Shown: piece by piece, positions 9,334 through 17,469 of the stretch
How positions within the stretch are numbered: the stretch's first letter is position 1
Layout: each line of letters starts with the position of its first letter
Source of the DNA: an uncultured Anaeromyxobacter sp.
GTDB taxonomy: Bacteria > Myxococcota > Myxococcia > Myxococcales > Anaeromyxobacteraceae
Assembly (NCBI GenBank): GCA_903904005.1
Contig: CAIVAR010000058.1
Span: 1-52,461, forward strand
Direction: 5' to 3'
Length of the DNA stretch: 52,461 nt
Notes under the pieces: generated by a model
What the model saw: the letters and a program-made list of their open reading frames with translations, nothing else
Databases searched by the model: none
Told to the model about the DNA's origin: nothing
Translations under genes and position numbers: made by a program

Positions 9334-12300
9334 GTGCTCTGAGCCGTCTTGGGCGCGAGCCGCTTCTTCATGGCCCGGGCCTCGGCGAGCCGGGGCAGGT
9401 CGGGGTCGGCGCGCTGCCAGCCCTTGAGGAGCTCGTCGACCCGCTCGAGGGCCTTCTGCCGCTCGCCCAGCCGCTCGTAGGCCCCCGCGAGGAGGAAGAG
9501 CCCGTTCGACTCGTTCGCCCCGCGACCTTCCCCGCCGGCCGGCCAGGGGAGGGTCCGGGCCCGTTCGAGGCTGGCCGCGCCCTCGGCGTCCCTGCCCGCC
9601 TGGATCTGGAGCTCCCCGAGCGCCTTCAGCACGTTGTAGCGGCGCCCGATGCTCTGCGAGTCGGCCATCGGGCGAAGCTTCGCCTCCGCCTCGGCGAGCC
9701 GCCCCGAGCGCCACAGCGTGACCACCTCGTAGGCCTCGACGTCGAACGGAGAGACGTCGGGCCAGTCGGCGGCGGCGCGGGCGCTCTCCATGAGCGCCGC
9801 GGCGTCGTCCAGGGCCCCGACGAACGCGGCGGTGATGGCGGTCCCGACCAGCGGGGGTGCGGTCCGGAACAGCCCCGCCCGCTCGGCGTCGGCGCGGGCG
9901 GTCCGGATCATGGAAGGCGACCGGGTGATCGATCCGAGCTCCATCTTGAGCCCCGCCAGCGCCTGCGGCGGGGCGCCGGCGCGCGCCAGCTCGCCGATGA
10001 ACGCCTCCGCCTCGTGGATGCGCCCCTGCTGGGCGAGCGAGGCCACGAGGAGGCGCGCGTACCAGGAGGCCTCGCCGAAGGGCTCCGCGTCGCCGGCTCC
10101 CTTCGCCGGGGCGGGACGCTTGCCGGCCTCGGCGAGCCCCTCGCGGGCCAGGGCCTCGGCCTCCTGGGCGCGTCCCTGCGACATCAACCACGAGGCGACG
10201 GCGGCCGCCGGCCACTGCTTCCCGTCGATGGCGTGGGCCCGACGGAACGCCTGCTCCGCCTCCTCGCGCCGGTCGAGCGACAGCAGTGCCCGTCCCGTCC
10301 AGCGGTTGGCCTCGGCCGAGTGGGCCACCTCGACCCACCTCCGCGACGTCTCGAGCTCCTTCTCGAAGAGCCCCATGTCCTCGTAGGCCATGGCGAGGTG
10401 GTTCCAGGCCAGCACGTAGTTGGGGTCGAGCTGGAGCGCCCGCTCGAAGTAGGGGGCCGCCGCCGCCATGTCGCCCCGGTGGAAGGGGATGTCGCCGGCG
10501 TAGAGCACCGCCTCCTTGTCCTCGGGGTAGGCTTCCGCGGCCCTGTCCCGGAGCCGCCGCGCCTCGTCGGGACGGTGCTCGACGGTGGCCTTCCACCCGA
10601 GCAGCGCGAGCCGTTCCTTCTCCGGCAGCCGGTCGGCGAGCCGGGTGGCGGCGTCGAGGTGCTCCTGCAAGGTCCGGCGGCTCGCCTCGTCCCCGGTCTT
10701 GCTCGCCTTGAGCCAGACGTCGGGGCGCCAGGCGTCGAGGATGGCGAGCTGGTAGTGGGCGAGGGCGAAGTCGGGATCGATCTTCAGGGCGGCCTCGAGC
10801 TCGGAGAGCGCCTGCTCCGGCCGCTGGAAGTCGATGGCCTGCCGCGCCTTGAAGTAGTGCTCGTAGGCGGCGAGGTTGCCCGTGGTCACCTCGGCGACGC
10901 CGCGCCCGCTGGCCACGTCGGCGGGGCGCTCCCGCAGCCGCTCGCGCGTCTGGGCCGAGAGCCGGTCGATCATCCCCGGGATGCTCGCCTTTCCCTTCCC
11001 CTCCTGCTTCAGCGTGAAGAGGTACTCGTTGGTGGCCGGGTCGAGGGCCCGCATCTCGATGGCGTAGAGGTCGTCGAAGCGGTGCACGGTGGCGAGGAGC
11101 AGCGCCTTCACCCCGGCGGCCTTGCCCACCTCGCGGGCCAGCGACTCATCGATGCGCTCGGGGACCGTCCTGCCCATCTGCCGGAGCAGGTCGGCGAGGC
11201 GGGACCGGGTGAGCACGGTGAGCCGCTTCGACTGCTCGAGCGAGGTGGTGAGCATCCCCGACAGCCCGTTCAGCTCGGGATCCGAGGTGCCGTTCTGGAA
11301 GTCGGCCACCGCCACCGGGATCCGCTGCCCCGGGGCGAGGTCCCGGTCCCGATCACGGAGCGTGCGGGACGCGAACAGGGCGAGGAGGGCCACGAGCCCC
11401 ACCAGCGCCCCGGCGAGCACCACGCGCCGCCGGTTCTTCCCCGTGTCGAGCGCGGCCCGCTGCTCGAGCAGCGTCTCGAGGACCGCCGCGCCGTCCCGTG
11501 GACGCTCCTTCCGGTCGCGGGAGGTGGAGCGCCGGACGAGGAGGCGGACGCTCCGGGGCGCGGCGCCGGACGGCAGCTCGGGCGGCGGGCCGTCGTCGAG
11601 CGCCGTGCTCCGCCCGGACTCCACCGCGAAGGGGCGGTGGCCGGTGAGCATCTCGTGGAGCATCACGCCGAGGGCGAAGACGTCGGTCCGCTCGTCCTCC
11701 GGCTCGCGCCGCCACTGTTCCGGCGCCATGTAGGCGGGCGTCCCGCCCTCCGGGCCGCTGCCGGATCCGAAGACGCGGGAGAGGCCGAAGTCGAGGATCT
11801 TCACCGCCCCGTCGTCGCAGAGGAAGACGTTGGATGGCTTGAGGTCGCGGTGCAGGACGCCGGCGTGGTGGGCGTGGGCGAGGCCGCGGGCGATCTCGGT
11901 GGCGACGCGGAGCGCCTCCGGCCCGGGAAGCGCACCCCGGCGCAGCCGCGCCTCGAGGGTCTCGCCGCGCAGCAACTCGAGGACGAGCCAGCCCTCCCCC
12001 CCCGCGCTGCCCAGGTCGTGGACGGTGACGATGTTGGGGTGGTGGAGGGCGGCGGCCGCCTCGGCCTCGGCGCGCAGCATCCCCGGGTCGACGCCGCGCC
12101 GGGCCCGGACCACCTTCACCGCCACGAGCCGCCCGAGCTCCCGATCGCGTGCCTCGTGGACCACGCCGAAGCCCCCCCGCCCCAGCTCGCGGAGGACCTC
12201 GAAGCGCTCGCCGATCACGCTCCCGGGACCGATGCCGCTGCCGGGGCGGAGCTCGGGGGCCTCCGCCAGCTCCTCGAGCAGAGCGGACATCGACCCGGGC

Positions 12301-12398
12301 TTCGGCTGGTCGGGCGGCAAGCCTCCCGATGGTACGGCTTCCTCGCCCGCGATCACAGCCTTGCCTCCCCCGGGTCGGCCGTCCACGTTGTCCGACAA
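9315..12398 (-). CDS. Membrane Ser/Thr protein kinase with TolB/FlgO-like and TPR domains
   Basis: A 1027-aa eukaryotic-type kinase. The kinase domain (about 65-315) has the Gly loop LGRGGFG (72-78), Lys95 in VAVK, HRD 183-185 within HRDLKPSN, DFG 203-205 and APE 225-227, so it looks catalytically complete. A single transmembrane helix (about 325-345) is followed by a region resembling TolB/FlgO-like or adenylate-cyclase-associated domains (IPVAVADFQNGT, about 358-470), then TPR-like helical repeats to the end. It presumably senses through the C-terminal part outside the membrane, with the kinase in the cytoplasm. The start is uncertain: TTG 12398 gives full length, while ATG 12290 (MSALLEELAEAP) is possible; neither has a strong ribosome site. 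It overlaps the convergent glycosyltransferase gene by 19 bases. Confidence 0.88.
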   Translation of the reverse strand: MSDNVDGRPGGGKAVIAGEEAVPSGGLPPDQPKPGSMSALLEELAEAPELRPGSGIGPGSVIGERFEVLRELGRGGFGVVHEARDRELGRLVAVKVVRARRGVDPGMLRAEAEAAAALHHPNIVTVHDLGSAGGEGWLVLELLRGETLEARLRRGALPGPEALRVATEIARGLAHAHHAGVLHRDLKPSNVFLCDDGAVKILDFGLSRVFGSGSGPEGGTPAYMAPEQWRREPEDERTDVFALGVMLHEMLTGHRPFAVESGRSTALDDGPPPELPSGAAPRSVRLLVRRSTSRDRKERPRDGAAVLETLLEQRAALDTGKNRRRVVLAGALVGLVALLALFASRTLRDRDRDLAPGQRIPVAVADFQNGTSDPELNGLSGMLTTSLEQSKRLTVLTRSRLADLLRQMGRTVPERIDESLAREVGKAAGVKALLLATVHRFDDLYAIEMRALDPATNEYLFTLKQEGKGKASIPGMIDRLSAQTRERLRERPADVASGRGVAEVTTGNLAAYEHYFKARQAIDFQRPEQALSELEAALKIDPDFALAHYQLAILDAWRPDVWLKASKTGDEASRRTLQEHLDAATRLADRLPEKERLALLGWKATVEHRPDEARRLRDRAAEAYPEDKEAVLYAGDIPFHRGDMAAAAPYFERALQLDPNYVLAWNHLAMAYEDMGLFEKELETSRRWVEVAHSAEANRWTGRALLSLDRREEAEQAFRRAHAIDGKQWPAAAVASWLMSQGRAQEAEALAREGLAEAGKRPAPAKGAGDAEPFGEASWYARLLVASLAQQGRIHEAEAFIGELARAGAPPQALAGLKMELGSITRSPSMIRTARADAERAGLFRTAPPLVGTAITAAFVGALDDAAALMESARAAADWPDVSPFDVEAYEVVTLWRSGRLAEAEAKLRPMADSQSIGRRYNVLKALGELQIQAGRDAEGAASLERARTLPWPAGGEGRGANESNGLFLLAGAYERLGERQKALERVDELLKGWQRADPDLPRLAEARAMKKRLAPKTAQSTQATQR

Positions 12399-12451
12399 AG
12401 GATGAACGGACGGGGGAGCGCCCTATTTCGCTGGAGGCGATCCCGGCCGGG

Positions 12452-12622
12452 TCAGGAAAAAATCGTTGCCCCGGACCGGAGCCTCGCCAGCCGGATGGCG
12501 AGCGACGCCGCGAAGACGAGGAGCGCGGCAACCACGGCCAGGTCCTTCGCGCCGTCGCACCGGCAGAGGGATCGCAGGAACCGGTCGACGTCGCGACGGG
12601 ACACTGATCGGTACGCGGTCAT
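12452..12622 (-). CDS. Possible 56-aa single-span membrane protein
   Basis: This short reading frame begins MTAYRSVSRRDVDRFL, has a Cys pair (LCRCDG, residues 20 and 22) and then a hydrophobic stretch at about 27-45 (AVVAALLVFAASLAI), ending in a basic tail. The pattern fits a single-pass membrane peptide. An AAAGGGGGG purine run precedes the ATG. It lies between the OPT transporter (74 bases upstream) and the kinase (53 bases downstream), all on the same strand. No family is recognised; it could be chance reading in GC-rich DNA. Confidence 0.4.
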   Translation of the reverse strand: MTAYRSVSRRDVDRFLRSLCRCDGAKDLAVVAALLVFAASLAIRLARLRSGATIFS

Positions 12623-12678
12623 GCGGGCCCCCCCTTTTCTGGAGGATTGGAGGGCCCTCAGGCGGCTTTGTGACAGGC

Positions 12679-12692
12679 CGGGTGGTGACCCG
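12679..12692 (-). terminator. Weak stem downstream of the OPT gene
   Basis: CGGGT-GGTG-ACCCG (5-bp arms, 4-base loop) begins 4 bases after the OPT stop. No T-run follows, so termination here is only a possibility. Confidence 0.25.
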
Positions 12693-12696
12693 CGAA

Positions 12697-14754
12697 TCAG
12701 TCGACCTTCACCTGCGACTTCATGGCGGTCCGGAAGAGCAGGAACCCCAGCCCGGCGAAGCAGAGGACGCCCAGAAGGGTGTAACCCCCGTGGCCGATCA
12801 CCCGGGCGATGGCGGGCTCCATGTCGAGCTTGCTCGCGAGGAAGCGCTCGACGCTCTCGTTCACCTGGAGGAGCGCCACCACCACCCCCGTGAGGGCGCC
12901 GCCGGCGACGAGCCCGGTGGCCATGAGCGAACCTCCGCCCAGCTCGGCGTCCTCGGCCTGGCCGCCCCGGCGCGTGGTGGCCAGGTCCGCGAGCCCCTTC
13001 ACGACGCCGCCGACGAAGATGGGCAGCGTGGTGGAGAGGGGGAGGTAGAGCCCCACCGCGAAGGAGAGCGCCTTCACCCCGCACAGCTCCATGGTGATGG
13101 AGAAGAAGACGCCCACGAGGACGTAGACCCAGTCGAGGTTCAGCGAGAGCAGCCCCTTGATCAGGGTGGCCATGAGCGTTCCCTGCGGCGCGGGGAACTT
13201 CTCGGTGCCGATGGCGTGGGTGATGCCCTTGGCGAGCTGGTCGGCGCTCGGGGTGTCGAGGACCTTCACTGTGAGTCCGATGACGACCGCCGACGCGATG
13301 GCGCCGATGAAGAGCGCCATCTGCTGCGCCCGCGGCGTGGCGCCGATGAGGAAGCCGGTCTTCAAGTCCTGCGAGGTGGCGCCGGCGTTGGCGGCGGCGA
13401 TGCAGACCATGCCGCCCACCACGAGCGCCATCGGCTCGTAGGCCGTCCCGGTCCAGCCGAGCCCGACGAAGACCATGGCGGTGGCCATGAGGGTGGCGAT
13501 GGTCATGCCCGAGATGGGGTTCGACGACGACCCGATCAGGCCGACGATGCGGGAGGAGACGGTGACGAAGATGAATCCGAAGACGATGACGAGCACCGCC
13601 ACCAGGATCTTGTTCAGGATGGTCTCGCCCGGGATGAAGGGCAGGGCGACCAGCACCACCACGAGCCCGATGCTGCCGGCGATGACGGTGACGAAGGAGA
13701 GGTCCCGCTCGGTGCGCTTGGTCTCGTGGGCCGCCGTCTTGTCGGAGAGCGAGCGGATCGAGTCGCGCAGCGACGTGTAGATGGTGGGCAGCGTCTTGAT
13801 CAGCGTGATGAAGCCACCGGCGGCCACCGCGCCGGCGCCGATCTGGCGCACGTAGGCGCGGTAGATGGCGTTCGCGGTGTTGGCGAAGGTGTGGGTGGCG
13901 GGGTCCCAGCCGAAGCCGGCCGGGTTGTTGCCGACCTTGACGAGCTGCGCGTAGACCATGTCGCCGGGGACGAGGAACCCGAGCAGCGGGATGAGCCCGA
14001 GCCAGGCGAGCACGCCGCCGGCCACGAGGACCCCGGCGATCTTCGGGCCGATGATGTAGCCGACGCCCATGTACTCGGGCGTGATCTCCCCGTTCACGGT
14101 GGCGTTGGGGAGCCACTTGTTGGTCCGGGAGCTGACCCAGGCCGGCGTCTCGGCGATGACGTGGAAGACCTTCTGGAGGATGGCGTAGGCGACCGAGATG
14201 CCCACGCCCTGGAATGCGGTCTTCGCGAAGTCGCCCCCCTTCTCGCCGGCGATGAGCACCGAGGCGCAGGCCGCGCCCTCCGGGTACTTGAGCTCCTCGT
14301 GCTCCTTCACGATGAGGGAGCGACGGAGCGGGATCATCATGAGGACGCCGAGGATGCCGCCCACCAGCGAGAGGGTGAAGAGCGTCGCGTAGTTGAAGTA
14401 GCCGGCGCCGACGGACTTGCCGTCCACGCCCACCGACAGGAAGAGGAAGCCGGGGAGGGTGAAGACCACGCCCGCCGCGATCGACTCGCCGGCCGAGCCG
14501 GCGGTCTGGATGATGTTGTTCTCGAGGATGGTGGTCTTGAGGAGCTTGCGCCCGAGCGAGATGGCGATGACCGCGATGGGGATCGAGGCCGAGACGGTGA
14601 GGCCGGCCTTGAGCGCCAGGTAGACGGTGGAGGCGCCGAAGAGGATCCCGAAGACCGCGCCGGCTACCACCGCCTTCACGGTGAACTCGGGGATGACCGT
14701 CTCGGCCGGGATGTAGGGCTTGAATCCGGACGCGCCGGAAGTGCTGTCGCTCAT
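12697..14754 (-). CDS. OPT family oligopeptide/metal-chelate transporter
   Basis: A 685-aa integral membrane protein of the OPT/YSL superfamily, whose members import oligopeptides or metal-chelate complexes driven by protons. The recognisable OPT segment is [19 protein letters not shown] (about 78-95), followed by a long series of hydrophobic helices to the C-terminus (roughly 14-16 spans by eye). [15 protein letters not shown] near residue 575 is another OPT-like element. The ATG at 14754 has a purine-rich GGAGGGAG upstream. Two inverted repeats lie between this start and the neighbouring RluA gene. The substrate cannot be deduced. Confidence 0.9.
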   Translation of the reverse strand: MSDSTSGASGFKPYIPAETVIPEFTVKAVVAGAVFGILFGASTVYLALKAGLTVSASIPIAVIAISLGRKLLKTTILENNIIQTAGSAGESIAAGVVFTLPGFLFLSVGVDGKSVGAGYFNYATLFTLSLVGGILGVLMMIPLRRSLIVKEHEELKYPEGAACASVLIAGEKGGDFAKTAFQGVGISVAYAILQKVFHVIAETPAWVSSRTNKWLPNATVNGEITPEYMGVGYIIGPKIAGVLVAGGVLAWLGLIPLLGFLVPGDMVYAQLVKVGNNPAGFGWDPATHTFANTANAIYRAYVRQIGAGAVAAGGFITLIKTLPTIYTSLRDSIRSLSDKTAAHETKRTERDLSFVTVIAGSIGLVVVLVALPFIPGETILNKILVAVLVIVFGFIFVTVSSRIVGLIGSSSNPISGMTIATLMATAMVFVGLGWTGTAYEPMALVVGGMVCIAAANAGATSQDLKTGFLIGATPRAQQMALFIGAIASAVVIGLTVKVLDTPSADQLAKGITHAIGTEKFPAPQGTLMATLIKGLLSLNLDWVYVLVGVFFSITMELCGVKALSFAVGLYLPLSTTLPIFVGGVVKGLADLATTRRGGQAEDAELGGGSLMATGLVAGGALTGVVVALLQVNESVERFLASKLDMEPAIARVIGHGGYTLLGVLCFAGLGFLLFRTAMKSQVKVD

Positions 14755-14772
14755 CGCCTGGGGCTCCCTCCG

Positions 14773-14821
14773 GGAACGGCGACGGGCCGTTCCACGGGGC
14801 GGGAAGTAACCACGTTTCCCG
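14773..14821 (-). promoter_or_regulatory. Two inverted repeats upstream of the OPT gene
   Basis: The first is GGAACGGC-N5-GCCGTTCC (14773-14793), a perfect 8-bp repeat ending 19 bases before the OPT start codon. The second is CGGGAA-N10-TTCCCG (14800-14821). They fill most of the 97-base gap. They could be operator sites for a regulator of the transporter, or the first could be a leader hairpin. No regulator is encoded next to it. Confidence 0.4.
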
Positions 14822-14851
14822 GCCGGATTCCACCCGGGAGGGGCGGGGCAC

Positions 14852-15760
14852 TCAGGTTCCGGCGGGCCCCACGAGCGCGTCCCGGACCGCGGCCAGGTCG
14901 GCGGGAACGGGGGCCTCGAAGGGGGTACGGACGCCGGTGGCGGGGTGGTCGATCACGAGCCGGAGGGCGTGGAGCATCACCCGGGGAATGGGAAGCGCGC
15001 CCACCATGCGGGGGCCGCCGTAGCGGGCGTCGCCGAGCAGCGGAGCCCCCAGCGCGGCCAGGTGGACCCGGATCTGGTGGGTGCGCCCCGTCTCCGGGCA
15101 GGCCTCCACGAGCGCCGCGCCGCCCGGTCCCACCGCGAGGGTCCGGTAGCGGGTGGCGGCGGGGTCGCCCCCGGGGGAGACGGCCCTCCGCCCGGGGCGG
15201 AGCGGGTCCTTCCCGAGGGGGGCGTCGATGCGCCCGTCGGCCGGGGAGGGCGCCCGGGCGCAGAGCGCCAGGTAGGTCTTCTCGGCCGTCCCGTCGCGGA
15301 AGGCGGCGGAGAGGACCCGTTCGGCCTCCGCCGTGCGGGCGAGGATGGTGACGCCGCTCGTCTCCCGGTCGAGCCGGTGGACGAGGCGGGCCGGGGTGCC
15401 GAGCATCGCGGAGACGAGCTCGGGCAGGTGGCCCCGGTCGCTCGTGAGGGTGGGCTGCGCCGGGACGCCGGCCGGCTTGTCCACCACCGCCACGTGGGCG
15501 TCGGCGAAGATCAGGCGGGTGCGATCGAGGGGCGGCGCGGCGTCGGCGCCGCGGCCGGCCTCCTCCAGGTTCACCGTGACCTTCTGCCCGCGGTGGAGGA
15601 GCTTGCCCGAGACCTTGCAGCGCTTCCCGTCGAGGAAGACCCCGCCGCGCTCCAGGACCCTGCGGGCCTCGCCGCGGGAGATGCCGCCCCGGGCTGCGAT
15701 GAAGCGGTCGATCCGCTCCCCCTCGTCGTCGGCGCCCGCGGCGAGGGTGAGCCGCTTCAT
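14852..15760 (-). CDS. RluA-family pseudouridine synthase
   Basis: 302-aa enzyme of the RluA family that isomerises uridine in RNA. An N-terminal S4 RNA-binding region (about 15-65: RIDRFIAARGGISRGEARRVL) is followed by the catalytic domain with VDKPAGVPAQ and the catalytic Asp131 in HRLDRETSG; GRTHQIRVHLA lies further on. The start at 15760 overlaps the FmdB stop (TGATG). Which RNA position is modified (RluC-, RluD- or TruC-like) cannot be told from sequence alone. Confidence 0.93.
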   Translation of the reverse strand: MKRLTLAAGADDEGERIDRFIAARGGISRGEARRVLERGGVFLDGKRCKVSGKLLHRGQKVTVNLEEAGRGADAAPPLDRTRLIFADAHVAVVDKPAGVPAQPTLTSDRGHLPELVSAMLGTPARLVHRLDRETSGVTILARTAEAERVLSAAFRDGTAEKTYLALCARAPSPADGRIDAPLGKDPLRPGRRAVSPGGDPAATRYRTLAVGPGGAALVEACPETGRTHQIRVHLAALGAPLLGDARYGGPRMVGALPIPRVMLHALRLVIDHPATGVRTPFEAPVPADLAAVRDALVGPAGT

Positions 15761-15975
15761 CAGGCCTCGGCCGACGGGCAGCCGGCGCAGCCCGCGCCCC
15801 TGGGCGCGCTGCAGGAGGCCGGCTTCGAGCCGCCCTTCACGGCGAAGGAGCCGGCGCTCATCACCTTCTTCACCGGGGCTCCGCACACGTCGTGCCGGCG
15901 GAGGGGAGGCGCCGACATCCGCTGCAACGTGTCGAAGCGACCGCACTTCGGGCACTCGTATTCGTAGATGGGCAT
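15760..15975 (-). CDS. FmdB-type zinc ribbon protein
   Basis: A 71-aa FmdB-family putative regulatory protein. It opens with the family sequence MPIYEYECPKCGRFD. The first knuckle is Cys8-x2-Cys11; the second, normally CxxC, reads His28-x2-Cys31, which could still bind zinc. The C-terminal part adds Cys55, Cys63 and Cys66 (GAGCAGCP). It is cotranscribed with the RluA gene by a 1-base overlap. A strong -35-like TTGACA and a TAGTTT hexamer lie immediately upstream, suggesting a nearly leaderless mRNA. Confidence 0.88.
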   Translation of the reverse strand: MPIYEYECPKCGRFDTLQRMSAPPLRRHDVCGAPVKKVMSAGSFAVKGGSKPASCSAPRGAGCAGCPSAEA

Positions 15976-15984
15976 GGCGCCCGG

Positions 15985-16012
15985 AAACTAACCCCCCCCA
16001 CGGACGTGTCAA
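15985..16012 (-). promoter_or_regulatory. Promoter of the FmdB-RluA pair
   Basis: On the minus strand TTGACA (16012-16007, perfect consensus -35) is separated by 16 bases from TAGTTT (15990-15985), which ends only 9 bases before the ATG at 15975. Transcription would begin within about 3 bases of the start codon. Confidence 0.6.
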
Positions 16013-16041
16013 GGGTGTCGGCCCCGGAGCGCCCGCCGTCG

Positions 16042-16047
16042 TAGTAT
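16042..16047 (+). promoter_or_regulatory. -10 element of the M64 peptidase gene
   Basis: TAGTAT ends 8 bases before the ATG at 16056 in an otherwise GC-rich stretch. No convincing -35 is visible. The geometry predicts a leaderless transcript. Confidence 0.45.
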
Positions 16048-16055
16048 CCGCCCCC

Positions 16056-17456
16056 ATGCACGCCCCCCTCCTCCTCGCCCTCGCGCTGGCCGCAAGCGCC
16101 ACCCCGCGCACCTTCCGGGTCGACGCCTTCCACACCGGCAACGCCACCGAGGAGCGCTTCTCCCTCGACCGGCTGGTCCTCGAGCCGCTTCCCTTCCCGG
16201 GGAACCCCGACCGACCGGTCGACGACCTCAACCTGGGCAAGTACCTCTTCGAGGTCCGCGACCTCGCCACCAACCGGCTCCTCTACTCGCGCGGCTACGC
16301 CACCGTCTTCGGGGAGTGGGAGACCACCGCCGAGGCGAAGGAGGCGAACCGGACCTTCCACGAGTCGTTCCGCTTCCCGGCCCCCGACCGGCCGGTCCAG
16401 CTCGTGGTTCGCAAGCGCGATCGGCGCCAGGCCTTCCGGGAGATCTGGACGCTCACCGTGGACCCGAAGGACATGTACGTCGACACCTCACCGCCGTCCC
16501 CCGCGGGGCCGGTGATCGAGATCCTGAAGAGCGGCCCTCCGGAGCGGAAGCTCGACCTCCTCATCCTCGGGGACGGATATACCGCCAGTGAATGCCGGAC
16601 CTTCGAGGCCCAGGCCCGCAAGGCCACCGACGCCCTCCTCGCGGTCGAGCCCTTCCGGTCCCGCCGCGGCGACCTCAACGTGCGCGCCCTCTGCCCCCCG
16701 GCACGGGAGAGCGGCGTGTCCCGCCCCTCCACCGGCATCCACCGGAACAGCCCGGTCGGCACCGCCTACGACGCCTTCGGCTCGGAGCGCTACCTGCTCG
16801 CCCTCGACAACCGGCGCTTCCGGGAGGTGGCCTCCCAGGCCCCGTACGACTTCGTGGCCATCCTGGCCAACGCCGAGACCTACGGCGGCGGCGGGATCCA
16901 GGGGCTCTACGCGACGGTCGCCGCCGGCAGCCTCTGGTCGCCCTACGTCTTCGTCCACGAGCTCGGGCACCACATCGCCGGGCTCGCCGACGAGTACTTC
17001 ACCTCCGACGTGGCCTACCTCCCGGGGGAGCGGATCGAGCCCTGGGAGCGCAACGTCACCATCCTGCCCGACCCGACCCGGCCGAAGTGGGCGGTGACGC
17101 CGGGAGCGCCCATCCCCACCCCGTGGGACCAGGCCGACTACGAGCGGCGGGCCAAGGGCTTCCAGGAGAAGCGCAAGATCATCCGGAAGCGCAACGGGCC
17201 GGAGTCCGAGATGGACGCGCTCTTCCTGGAGCAGAAGAAGATCGAGACCGAGAAGCTCTCCGCCGAGCCCTGGGCCCGGAAGGTGGGGGCCTTCGAGGGG
17301 GCCAACTACGAGGCCAAGGGGTCCTACCGCTCCGAGGTGGACTGCATCATGTTCTCGCGCGACGACGTGCCGTTCTGCTCGGCCTGCCGGGGCGCGCTCG
17401 ACGAGGTGATCGATCAGTACGCCGGGGCGCACGCCCGGACCTCGTCTTCCCGCTAG
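16056..17456 (+). CDS. Secreted M64 (IgA peptidase-like) metallopeptidase
   Basis: A 466-aa protein beginning with a signal-like MHAPLLLALALAASA. An N-terminal beta-rich region (about 18-150) precedes the peptidase domain, which opens with LDLLILGDGYTA and contains the zinc motif HELGH at 301-305 (VFVHELGHHIAGLADEYF), characteristic of peptidase family M64. The final segment has three Cys (DCIMFSRDDVPFCSAC), common near the end of M64 domains. M64 members include an IgA-cleaving enzyme of Clostridium ramosum; the natural substrate here is unknown. The start was chosen at ATG 16056 because of the signal sequence and the -10-like element just upstream. The following gene starts 13 bases after the stop. 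Confidence 0.9.
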   Translation: MHAPLLLALALAASATPRTFRVDAFHTGNATEERFSLDRLVLEPLPFPGNPDRPVDDLNLGKYLFEVRDLATNRLLYSRGYATVFGEWETTAEAKEANRTFHESFRFPAPDRPVQLVVRKRDRRQAFREIWTLTVDPKDMYVDTSPPSPAGPVIEILKSGPPERKLDLLILGDGYTASECRTFEAQARKATDALLAVEPFRSRRGDLNVRALCPPARESGVSRPSTGIHRNSPVGTAYDAFGSERYLLALDNRRFREVASQAPYDFVAILANAETYGGGGIQGLYATVAAGSLWSPYVFVHELGHHIAGLADEYFTSDVAYLPGERIEPWERNVTILPDPTRPKWAVTPGAPIPTPWDQADYERRAKGFQEKRKIIRKRNGPESEMDALFLEQKKIETEKLSAEPWARKVGAFEGANYEAKGSYRSEVDCIMFSRDDVPFCSACRGALDEVIDQYAGAHARTSSSR

Positions 17457-17469
17457 CGGAGGGCGCCGC

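Noticed and set aside
12466-15351. 961-codon plus-strand frame across the OPT gene
   Set aside because: His/Glu/Arg/Gly-rich shadow of the OPT and RluA genes, with no recognisable domain.
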